From: Bursaphelenchus xylophilus
Lineage: Eukaryota > Nematoda > Chromadorea > Rhabditida > Aphelenchoididae
Length of the DNA stretch: 64,000 bases
Direction: 5' to 3'
Assembly (NCBI GenBank): GCA_904066235.2
Contig: CAJFCV020000006.1
Location: 10,106,001-10,170,000, forward strand
The stretch's first letter is position 1. Every line of letters begins with the position of its first letter. A model generated the notes under the pieces. It did not search any database, was not told the origin of the DNA, and saw only the letters and a list, made by a program, of their open reading frames with translations. The translations under genes and the position numbers were made by a program. Shown here piece by piece: positions 1-11,500 of the stretch.

Positions 1-1775
1 AAATTTGAAAATTTTGGCTAAATTTGGACAAAAAATGAACGTGAAATAGACCACAATGGATGATAGGCTACTTTGTGGATCTTTTTAGACATTTACAAAT
101 CCGAAAAGGATTGATTTTTGATCTTATATTACACATGTGTCATCAACGGAACGACGCGAAATTTGACTCAAAAATTTTTTTCGAAATGGAGAATTTAAAC
201 GCCGTAAAAACCCCTTTGATTCGCCATCCATATGGAACGAAAATAGGCTTGTCGTCGCGGATTTTGGTATTCGAAATAAGCCGCTTTCTCCCGCCTGTTT
301 ACGCCGTTACTTTTCTTTATTTCGTTTTGTTTTTTTTCGGAGTTTCAAACAGAAAAACAAAAAAAAATCCCCGTCGATTCTTATCTAAGACCCTGACAAT
401 GCTGGCAGTGCGATTTAAATGTCACGCTTGTCGTATTGATAAGGGGTTTGGCTTGTTTTTTTTGATAGGACCAAGTTTTGAAACTTTTTTTGAGAAATAA
501 TGGATTTTTGGATATTTTAGTTGATAATATGGATGATTTTAGAGGGTTTATGAGGAAGTTGGGTTGTATTTGCCGGAAAATGGCTTGAAATTACTTTAAA
601 ATTGTTTTATTTGGGAGATTTTGATAGTTTTAGGTCAATTTTTGGGTAAATTTGTCTAAAATAAGGTAAGCTTACTAATTTTTGGTCGAAAAGGATAAAT
701 TTTTCGGTGTAGAAAGAAGGAATAAGGCTTGTTGTTGAAGAAAAATCTGTTTGAGACAGTGAAATGGCTAAATTTGCGGTCTGTGATTTTATTTTGTCCA
801 AAAATTGTCTAAAATAAGGTGGTTTTAATGATTTGAAGTTCAAAAAAGCTGTTATTTTATGTTTACTTGATATCTGTAAGCCTTTGGGTGAAAGACTAAC
901 CGGAACTACCTCATATCCCTCTCCATCAAAGACCGGAAATCCGTTGTTTTTCCCCTATATTGCACTAGACAACAAAGTCTAGTATAATATAGGAAATCCA
1001 CTCCGATTTCCTGTCAACTTGCACAAAGTTCATTGTGTTCATTGAGTAGGTAAATATGAGTTGAATTTCCGCCCGCCGAACACCCCATCCACAAGTCCGA
1101 AGGGGCTCCCCTCGGGGGATTTTTGGAATAAAAAGCAAAAATTTGCGTGTCGGAACCGATATTGAAAGTAAATAAAGAAGAGGAGTCGGTTTCAGCCTCG
1201 CAAATGGACTGGAAAGGCGGATAAACCAATTCACTTTCATTGCAGAGGCGTTCGGATATTAAGCTATATTATAGTAGGTAGATGAGGTAAGAAATGACGG
1301 ATTTTTGGTGGATTATTGGAGAGATTGTAGGGTAGCAAGATTGTAGAAGAGAGTTGATGAGTTGTAGAAAAATTTTCAAGGTGATAAGACAGTAATTGCA
1401 AAAATTTTCTCGTAATTTGCGCTGATTTTGTGGAATTTTTGCTGTTTATCAAGAATTTTTACAAGTTCCTTCAAAACTTTTGGATGGAAATGATAAGAAA
1501 TGATTGTTAATTAAATTTGGAAGCAGTAGTAAAAGTCATCTTAATTTATGATAATCAGAAATTTGGAATTTTTCTATTTTTATCAGAATTTTTGGGAAAT
1601 TTTGGAAAAAAATTTTTTATAGAGGTTTCTGGGTATTTCAGATTATGTGAGTTTAATTTTAGAGTAGTAAAAATACTTTTTGAAATGTTAAAATTGGGAC
1701 TTTTTGAAATTTTTTATCGAATTTTCTCGAATTTTCCCTATTTTTTTGGATTTTTCCGCAATTTTTCGTGATTTC
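1..1775. other. Spacer without a confident gene
   Basis: AT-rich sequence with long T and A runs. No open frame here is flanked by convincing splice sites and continues into a second exon. The one segment that reads like protein is the minus-strand stretch at 1014-1258, listed separately. The short word CTAGTATAATATAG occurs near 981 and a relative of it near 1264. I see no RNA gene. Confidence 0.5.
1014..1258 (-). CDS. Possible terminal exon of an unidentified gene
   Basis: On the minus strand an open frame of about 80 codons ends at a TGA at 1014-1016. Its composition is unlike the surrounding noise: it is GC-richer and encodes a balanced, Cys-containing sequence with stretches such as FNIGSDTQIFAFYSKN, DLWMGCSAGGN and IYLLNEHNELC. 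A possible acceptor (TATAATATAG) lies just upstream near 1260-1265. I found no convincing upstream exon on this strand before the MITE at 1778, so it could be an isolated gene remnant. I do not recognise the family. It may also be a chance open frame. Confidence 0.25.
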
Positions 1776-1777
1776 TA

Positions 1778-2473
1778 CAGGGTGCGGCAATTTTTCGGCC
1801 GGATTTGAATTGGCTATAACTTTTTTAGTTCTTATCCGAATGTTAAAATTCTTTTTTTCCCTGAATCCTCAGACAACCCCATTTTGTTTAATACCAAATA
1901 TGTTATATATACAGGGACCTAGTTCATAGTTATTGGCATTTTGGTCGTTTTCTCTGCTTTTTCGGAGTGTGTGAAAATCGCCAGAAAAAATGACTTTTTT
2001 TACGAATTTTGTCGTAAAAAGTTTCATGCCTGTTCATGCCATCGAGAATACCGTTTCCACAAAAAGTCAGCTATCTCCGCTCAAAACTAGCGAAGATATA
2101 GCCAAAAAGTTTGTCTGTGTGACCACTCATGTGCCCTCCTGACCGCAAAGAATCGTTGAATATCTTGGTCGCCCCTGCAAGGCGCGGGCTGAAACTTTCA
2201 GGAATTGATATGTGGCCTATGTCCGACCCATGTGCAAAATTTAAAGAAAATCTGAAAGTCGCACTGGGGGTAATTCCATTGTCAGCTATGAAAATTAGAG
2301 CTTTTTCTTTGTCTCGAATTTTTACTGTAGTCTAATGAACGGGTATAACATATTTGGTATTAAACAAAATGGGGTTGTCTGTGGATTCAGGGGAAAAAAG
2401 AATTTTAACATTTGCCCAGAAACTAAAAAAGTTATGGCCAATTAAAATCCGGCCGAAAAATTGCCGCACCCTG
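1778..2473. mobile_element. MITE, TA-flanked, family A copy 1
   Basis: The element begins CAGGGTGCGGCAATTTTTCG and ends with its inverse (...ATTGCCGCACCCTG), with TA on each side (1776-1777 and 2474-2475), the target duplication of the Tc1/mariner superfamily. The terminal inverted repeats run about 130 bp. The roughly 430 bp interior has no transposase but does contain a 68-codon open frame that is also present in copy 2 at 55831-56525. Copy 2 lies in the opposite internal orientation. The right end sits only 55 bp upstream of the start codon of the next gene, so it may overlap that gene's promoter or outron. Confidence 0.85.
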
Positions 2474-2515
2474 TAAAAAATTTTTAAATTTCATTGATGA
2501 TATTGTGATTAAGAG

Positions 2516-2533
2516 CTTACCGCAGACACTATG
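2516..2533 (+). promoter_or_regulatory. Candidate spliced-leader acceptor at the start of the 2.5 kb gene
   Basis: TTACCGCAG ends at 2525 and is followed after five bases by the ATG at 2531. An acceptor-like CAG with no matching upstream exon, a few bases before the start codon, is the usual arrangement at a nematode trans-splice site. It also supports the choice of 2531 as the start. Confidence 0.5.
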
Positions 2534-5500
2534 TCTTTCCTATTCGACACGTTTCGACCCTCGAATAAAAACTTTTTGGACTCATTTTACGAGTCCTCCA
2601 AGGAAAATCGCGCTTTTGACGGCTTCAAATGGGCTAGTTCGGCGTTGAAAAGCGTTGTAAATGGTTGGTCAAGTAATTTGATAAATAATAGAGATGATGA
2701 TTAGGATTTTTAGGGAGTTTTTGATTATGATTTTTTAGTGGAAAATGAAAATTTTGGTGATTTTTGGATTTTTTATGGAAATTTTTGATATTTTTGGATT
2801 TTTTTGTTATTTTTTCGAAGAGTTAGAGCAAAATTTTGATCAATAAAGAAGAATAAGATAATAATAGATAGTATTAGATAAAAATATTTTGAAATTTCAA
2901 CAATTTTTTTGCAATTTTTTGTAAATTTTTTCAATTTATAGCCGATAATTCGACCGGTTCCGCGAAAACACTCCGTCCCGCGGACTCGGACACCTCCTTC
3001 CACACTGCCAACACGTCCCCAGGATCTCAGAACAGCATCCAGAAGTCGTCGGGCTCCTCCTACGCATCTACCTCATCCTCACCGAAACAGGGTACCCCCA
3101 GGAAAAGTCTAACCGCCAAATATTTGGAAGCCAAGGCCAGCGAAAAGAAGGACACTTCGCTGGAAATCATCTCCGAGAGCGATGCCAGCCCACAACCGGT
3201 CAATGTGAATACGATTTTGCCGGATTTGAGGGAGCTGCCGGATACGGTAAGAGGGGGTTGGAATTTTTTGCATTTTTTTGGACATTTTGAGATGTTGAAG
3301 GTTGATAAAATGGATGAGAATAGAAGAATAGAGCATGTATTACGAGTTGGCAATGGAATTTTGATGATTTTGAGACTTTCCCTGATTTTCAACGTTTTCG
3401 TGACGGGACCCAAAAACTTCGAAATTTTGAGATTTTTGAATTTTTGATGAGGTTATTGTAATTAAAAGAGTTTAACAGCTATTTTATACAATTTAGGATG
3501 GTAGTTGCCGATGTTACAGTATGAAATTTGAAGGATTTTGAGATTTTTTGGGATTTTTTACCTAAAATTTGGTTTTTTATATCATTTTTTGGAAAATTAT
3601 TTGAATTTGGATGCTTTCAGTCGTATTTCAACCACACATTGTCCTTCTACAACAAGGACGACGCGGGTTCGACGACGTCGGAGGACTCTCTGGAGATAAT
3701 TAATGATCCTCAAGAGGTAAGGGTAGAATAATATAAAAAAGTCTTGTTTTATGTTTGTCTTGATTTTTTTCTGGGTTTTTTCTGACGATTATGCAATGAA
3801 AATTCCAGGAGAAGCTCCTTGCACCCATCAGACAGTCGCTTCTTCACCTAGTCGCCGAAGAAGATGTCCCCGAAATCCTCGAGGCAATGGCCGAAAATGT
3901 AAGTAAAGCCCAAAGATTTTTGGCATAAAAGACGTCAAAGCCCCGTATTAGGACCGTAAGCACATTGTTCTTGACGTCCGACTAATGTTTACGGACTTCT
4001 TACAGTTGTATTAGCCAAAAGATGGGGTTAGCGTTAAATTTAGTAGTTTTTTTGAAAGAAAGGTTTATCCGACAGGTCTAGAAGGAGTTATTTGGATGGT
4101 AACTTGATGACTCAAGTTGGTTGTGATGTACGGAAGGGATTGGGCTTAGTTTTAAGGAGATCTTTGAGTTTTTTCGAGAAGAAAATTATGTTGGAGTAGG
4201 TGGAGTTGAAGAATTTTTGGAAATCCGGGAAAATGGTAGGATTACTAAGAATTACTGCTTCGAAGCATTGTAAAATAACATTTTTTATTGTACAGATCAT
4301 AAATTTGCTGCAAGAGGCGTCGTTATGGATGTCATCGGCAATTCTTATATTGTTCATGAGGCCTGAAAAAATTGATAATTTTTGATGAAATTTTCGATGG
4401 AAATATGGGGCTTCTATGTAATATATACTGTAAATAGAATGATAGTGCTCCTCAAAGTGTTGATTCTTCATCATAAAAGGAATTGTGCTGATAGCGAACC
4501 TTTTTTTTATTATCCATGAGGTTTAAAAAAATTGGTGGTTTTTGGTAAAATCATTGAGATTTTGGATGCTTATTGTAACGAATATACTAGAGATAGACTA
4601 AGCATGCTATATTTGGACGGATATTTTAAGCAAGGAAAGAATTATGAGGTCAGTGAGCACTTTTTTTTATTATCCATGACATAGTCAGAGATCGCCGAAA
4701 AAGGTCTCCCAAAAATAAAGTGGAACGTGAATTTGTGAAGCATGAACTTTGTTTTGATTCACACATCGTTTCATCCGCATTTGGGTTTGCTTGAACTTTT
4801 ATACGAAGGTTCATTGTACCGTAAAAATACAAAAAACGTTTTGTCGAGTCCAATGTTTCTTTTTATAAAAGAGAAAAAAAAGAAAGGCCCGGTGAACTTT
4901 TGGCCACGGCCCAGCTACGATAGGAAGTGACTCGCGTTGTTGCGGCTATAAAAGTGACATGAAGTATGTGATTTTACGCTCTCTCGAACCGAATATTTTG
5001 AACTATATTCGGGCTTTTTTTTGAGATTTTTTGAAGACTACGGTGGATAAAACTGATGTTGTTGACATTAACATGACGAAAGAAACCCCTGGTCGATGAA
5101 TGAAGTCTATTTCGGAACAGTTAGCCTCAGGGGATTTGCAAAATTACGCGGAAATTGGAGAGAAACACCCAAAAATAGATGGAAATGGGGAAGAATTGTG
5201 TAATTGGAATGTTGACAATGGGCTTGGGTATAAAAGTAGGGAGAGTAGGGTTGGTGGGGTCAGACGGAGAAAGAATTAGGCATTTGTGGGGCAGTAGAAA
5301 GCTGGTTTTGGCATTTTTTGAACAAAAAATGACTAAAATGAGGTAAAAATTGGAAATTTTGGTAAAAAAAAGTTGTGTAAAGGACGTTTATTGGCTGTAT
5401 AAAAGATCAAACAGGGTCCTTTATAACAGAATAGGTCTTATTTTAGTGCATAAGACAGTTAGAATAGAAAAAATTTGGCCTTTTGGCCAAAAAATACTAA

Positions 5501-8500
5501 ATTAATATAAAAAAGTTAAATTTTTTGCTAAAATTTCGTTTTTATCTTGCTTTCTGTGACTGACAGACTCGAAGCAGGCCCTTTGCAGAATGCTCATTGA
5601 ATTACCCGAGCCTGCGGACCTTAATTTAGCCGAATTGACCCGTTATCTTTGGAGGTCGCTCCACTTTTCCGAGATGGGTGGCCTTTATTTGCTTTCTCGG
5701 AGCAGTTTCCCTCATAAATTGCACGCGGAAACAGATTTTCTTGTGATTACACCCCTCCTTTTACATCCAGTAAAAGATAATGGCCCATTGAAGGCACTGA
5801 GACCGTATTTTTTCGTATTTTTGTTCCGCTTCCGCCATGTCTGGCCTAAAATAAGGTGAAAAATGGCGATTCGAAGTTTTGTGGTGTGTTTGCGGAAAAT
5901 TGAGGGGTGTTTTGAGGAAGCTGATTGAATTTGACGCATATTACTTCCTTGTTTTGATAAGAAATGTTGAGTTTGACACAGTGAAAAGATGAAATTGTTT
6001 TCGCTTTGGGCAAATAAAGCGCAATTCCTCGAGGCGTTTTGGGATATTCCCAAGGCTCTCATTGTCGTCTAGACGGGAATTTGGTGCAGCTAGAGATTTG
6101 AGTTAGTCGTAGGGAATAATTGAGAGAAGGGATTTTTGGACCTTCCGGACCTAGTATAAGATAAAAAAATTGTCAATGGGGCAATTAAAGGTGAGCTAAA
6201 AGTAGAGTGGACCTCTGTTGAGGAAATTGGGATCGTTTTGGGTGAAATAATATTGTTTTGAGGGTAAAATACTTGTTATGGGATTCGAAAATTTTTTGTC
6301 AAGTACAGAGACCTGATGCAGTGGCAAAAAACGTACCATTTTGCATCCAGGAAGCATCAAAAAATGTGGCAAAATACCTCCCTCTCCTAGTGAAAAAACT
6401 CAGGCCGCTCTTTTTGTGAGGAAAAAGGGCGTGCCCTTCAAAACGAAATTTTTTTCACTTGGAGAGGGAAGTATTTTGCCACATTTTTTGATACTTCCCG
6501 GATGCAAAATGATACGTTTCTTGCCACTGGATCAGGTCCCCGCACTGTACAATATAAAAAATCGAATATTATTGTTGACGATTGATGTTATCTTGCTAAA
6601 AAAGATTTTCTAATAATAAAATAGACCTTTATCAGTCTGCTTGGAGATCTGCGAACTTTGAGCTTGATAAATATTTTTTTTATTTTTCGAAAAGTTCACT
6701 CCGACCAAGTGCAATGTGATGAAATTGGCTCGGATTAGGAGGGAAGTGCAGCTGAGCCTTGTTTACAGGTCATGATGTTTACTTAACAAGTTTCAAAAAG
6801 CTGTTGATAGCATTTGGAAACGTTGTCTTGAGACTTGGTTTTGCTTTTGTCTCAGTTACCCATTTTTTTTTTGATCTCCAGGAAGTTTTTGGCTGACTTT
6901 CAACCGGAAAACGCAAATTCCTCCTAGTTGTTTTTTGTTTTCCTGTCCTTTTGGGATGCTGTCATAGGGAATTGAGGTCAGAGATGTGTTGTGAATCAGT
7001 TTGGGCTCTTATTTTCGATGATAACACAACAATTAATCTCGCTTGCAGTCTTTTGTCTCACCACGAAAATGGAAAGGAGTTTGGCATTGTGCAAAATAAA
7101 GAATTTGCAAAGAAAATTTTTTTTATAAAAACCATTTTATCGCCTTCCAAGTCCCGTTTCCTAGCCGAAAGTTCCCTCAGACGTCAGCAAGTTGACAAAT
7201 GACATGGGTATGAGCCATCAAAGTCTAAATTTACACGTAAAGACACTATAATTGATAAAATATATAAATCTTCATGACTTTTTTATATTTATTTTTCCCA
7301 TTTGCAGAATGCCAAAAAGTGCCAAAAAGCCGGGAACTGACTTTTGTTATGGGGAAAAATTGATGTATAACTCGTCAGCCGAGTAGTAAATGTGCCGCGA
7401 TTTTTTGCATGCTGTTTGACAAGAATGTATCAATGTTGACTTCCAAGTTTCATGCGATTTTTCGTTATTATAAGTCGGTTAGACCGCGGGAAAGATTGCA
7501 ATTGTTGAATACTTAAGGTGGCTATATCTTGCAAACGGTAAAAACTGCAGAAATTATTTTAGGTGGTGCGGATAGAGTTCTATTCCCTCCTTCTTATTTA
7601 CTATTTATCCAATCACCCGATGTCCTCAAAAGTGAGAGGCGATAATATTTGTTGGACCGTCTTTTTGTAACGAAGTGTTCAAAAATTTCAATCAATAATT
7701 GCAACGATTAGCTAAAAAAGCGCTTTTCAATTGGGATTAATTGTTGTGTAAAGTCAATTCCCTCATCATTTGTGGAATGTAATTCAATTTTTGGAAAATT
7801 TTTGGAGATTTTGTTGATGTTTCAGCTCAAAAATGATGCACTTTAGTCGAAAATTGAATTAGAGAGGCGAGAAGGAGATGTAAAATATACGAAGTTGCCG
7901 AGAAATCCGAGAAAATTTGCCTGAAAACTGGATTTTGGACGAAAAAACTAAATTTTTGGATCTTTGCTGGGTTTTTGGCCAAATTTCGCGAAAATTCTAT
8001 GTTTTTTTTGTGAAAATGCAAAAAGAACATGTCCAGCAGGCTTGAAATTATCTCCATGTCGCGGGTCATATGGGAATTCCACTCGAGATTGATGGAATTT
8101 TAACTCAAAAACCAAAAAAGTCCGGCTCTTATGAAGAAACGGAAAAAAACATGGCCATTTCTGTGTATGGCCCGGCATTTGAACGCCCGAAGACATGTTC
8201 ATGGGCTTGCCGGACCCGTAGAGAGTGTTTATCCGTTATTTATGGACTAAAATACAGTACCTTTCTGGGAGAATTTTGAGGGAAAATAAAAAAATTGGGC
8301 GGAGAAACGGAAAACATAAAATAAACATGGAATTATGCGAAAATGATGGGGTATAAAGATGAAATATGGGATTCGAAGCTATGATTTTGAGGTATAACGG
8401 GGAGTTATGGGAAAAGGAACGGTTTGAAATGGGAAAAACATTCTTTTTTGAGGATTTGGACATTGTTTTAGACGAAAATTACAATATTTTGGGTAAAAGT

Positions 8501-11500
8501 ATGGGTTTAGGTGGATTTATAAGGGAGATTCGGATGTTTAAAGGTAGTATTGAGTAGATGGGATTGAATTTGAGGTATATTTTGTATATATACACCTATT
8601 TTTACTACATTTTTACCCAAAAAATGGGGTTTTTGCAAAAACTTTGCCGTAATTTCATTTTGAAAATTGCGTATGTTAAAAAATAAGCTTCGCTTATATC
8701 CCTCGACTATCCCCAACGTCCGCAGCCCCGTTTATTTGTGCGTGGGATGGCGGAACCGGAACATTGCCTCAGGCAAAATTAATTTATATCGGCCAAACTT
8801 GGAAATAAAAGTAATGTAAACTGTTCGACTTTCCCTCAGACGGGTTCAATTCGGGTTGCAGAAAATACGGCGGAATTTTTAATGGCGATTAGCGAACTTT
8901 AACTGTTGGAGTGGCCGTCCAGAAATATGTGAATTTTTTTGCAGAAGATTATGTTTGAATAGAAAATGTTGGTGCTTTTGGAGAGAATTCGCCTCTCTAG
9001 ACTTGACGAGAAGCAGGGATATTCTTAGAAGGGACTTGAAACCTTCTTTGGACAGTAATTTATGTTGTAGTAGGTCTGCTGATGGATTTTGTCGATTTTG
9101 GGCAGAAAATTGGGGGTTTGATTGGTAATTTTGGGTTTTTTGGAGACTAGAATCTTCGGAGAAGGCTGAAATTGGCGGTTTGATTAGCAGAGAGAAGTTT
9201 AGTTGGAGTTATGGGCATCTATTTATATTATACTAGACAAATAAGGAGTCATTTATGATGGATTCGTTTTTCGTATAATTTATAATTTTTAAGCCTATTG
9301 ACTCTTCTTATTTACGGATAGCTATAATATGACCTCACGGTTGGCTAGGAACGCCATTAGAACGTGTTTGGTACAGTCACACACACGTGTGTTATAGTGT
9401 TATCTTCGAAATGGTCATATGATCGGATAATGCCGTCGAGACAAACCAGTGGCTATATAAATTGCGTAGATTTTTCAATTTTTGCTTACTCCTTTGTTTT
9501 GCGAAGATATTTTCGCGGATCTTCAGCTACGATAAGCAAGATTCCATAAAATGCGTCATGATGACATGTTTTTAGGAGTGAGATATAGGGATGTTTTGTG
9601 GTTGAGCGAGTGTGTTATGAGCTGTCAGATATGAAAATAAATTTTTTTGTTTCTGGGAGACTGTAAACGGCATGTTATGCTCTTTGGGATGACGCATTTT
9701 CTGGAATGTTTTGTTTTTCCGTTATCAATTTTATGCCACGTTTCGCAACGACGTTGATAACCTGCAAAATTAATTGAGGAGGTTATAAACGTGTTGTTTT
9801 GAATGATCAGCCCTCATGATGTTTTCGCAGACGAAACTTTGTACTTGTCACGCTAATTTCATTGGGGAATAGAATAGTCTTTTCTTTCTCCACCACTGAT
9901 ATTCCTCCCACCATATTAGACGGCTTGAATAAGAACATTCTCGCCGAACACCCTTTTCACGCTCCCCTATTATCGAATGGAAAACGGTTTCCATTCAGAA
10001 TGTTATGTTATTCATGGTTTGGAGTGGGCGTCTGAAGAAACCCCCTCCCTCCTTCGGGGATCGGCGGTTGAGGTGCTGGAGTCCAGAATTGGCTTAGAAT
10101 GTTCGAGGAATAAGTCGGTGATCGGTTCTTCGTAACGGCACGGTGCGACGGGTAAATAAAGTCGGACTGCACTGTGCGGAGGAATTTATTTCGAAAGTTG
10201 AGCAGGGGAGAGAGGGTGGTTGGGGGAGATTGGTGGTTATAATGTGTGTTGTGGGTTACTGTAACGGATAAGGCATCAAATTTTTTCGTTTTTGAGGTTT
10301 GGACAGCACTGCGCGGCAAAATTTGGAGTTTGCACAGTGCAGTGAAAATTGAACTGTGTATTGTGAAGGTAATATTGGGTATGATGGTTGTGTTTTGTGG
10401 GTTTGAAGAACTTGTTGGGTTACTGTATCCACCGAAAAGATCAAATTTTTATTTTTGGCAGTTTGGACTGCACTGTGCGACAAAATTAAAATTCTGCACA
10501 GTGCAGTGGATAAAAAACTGGTTTATGTGCAAAAGAAGGACGAGACTGGGAATGTAGCGGCATTAGTAGTCCTGTCATGTCGTATTAGCCCTAAAGCAAA
10601 CCAATTCTCCTTCCAAAATTTTTAAAAGGAGCGAAAATTTTGCAAAAATTTCTCTAGCACGGTTCGATTACCATATTTTTTGTGGCACAGTGCAATATCA
10701 TCTCTATTTTGGATTTTGTTTTGTCGGTTGACCCTTGGGATTTCTTCTTATGACCTAAAGTCTCAATTTCCATCAAAACTCAATCCAGAAAACGGGTCTT
10801 GGCCTAGAGTTTCGCCCTCTGAAATTACAGAATAAGCCCTCGAAAACCGAAAAAGTGTGGGAATATTTGCGTCCAGTAACGCCCCGGCCTCTTCACATTG
10901 TCAAATATGGACTTTTGAGTTCGAGGTTTGGTATAAAAATTGAAATTTCTACGAAATTTTTTGTTTTTTTGAACTTTTTCGTGCGCAAATGAAATTAATC
11001 CGAAAATAGCTGCCAACGTCAGACAATGCCCATTATTGGGCTGTCATTTCGGCAGCAGAAAAAGTTGTGAAAGCACTCGTTATTCTCGGGTAGTTTTGGA
11101 AATTGGTTTTGGAAAGACAAAGAGGAAGAAAGGCTGTTTTTGGAGGGGAAATTCAAGTTGGTTTAGTTGGATTAGAATGTGGAATTGTAAAAAGTTGTAG
11201 AAAGTCATGTTTTAGAAGAGAAAATCTTCTGAAATACGATAAATATTTTGTAAAAAACGGAAAAGCTATTATGGTTAGCTGTTTTATAAATTTTTCACCA
11301 AGAAAACAGTGGTCATATTTACGTCGTTGGAGAGACCGTGAATCAACGCCCGAATGGCTAAATTTGGAATGTCGAAATGCGGTTTCAATTTTGAATATTG
11401 AAAAAAACTTCTGTAAAAAGTTCTAGAAAGTTGTATTTTAGAAGAGAAAATGGTTCTAAAATACGATAAATATTTTGTAAAATACGAATCTTGATTGTGT

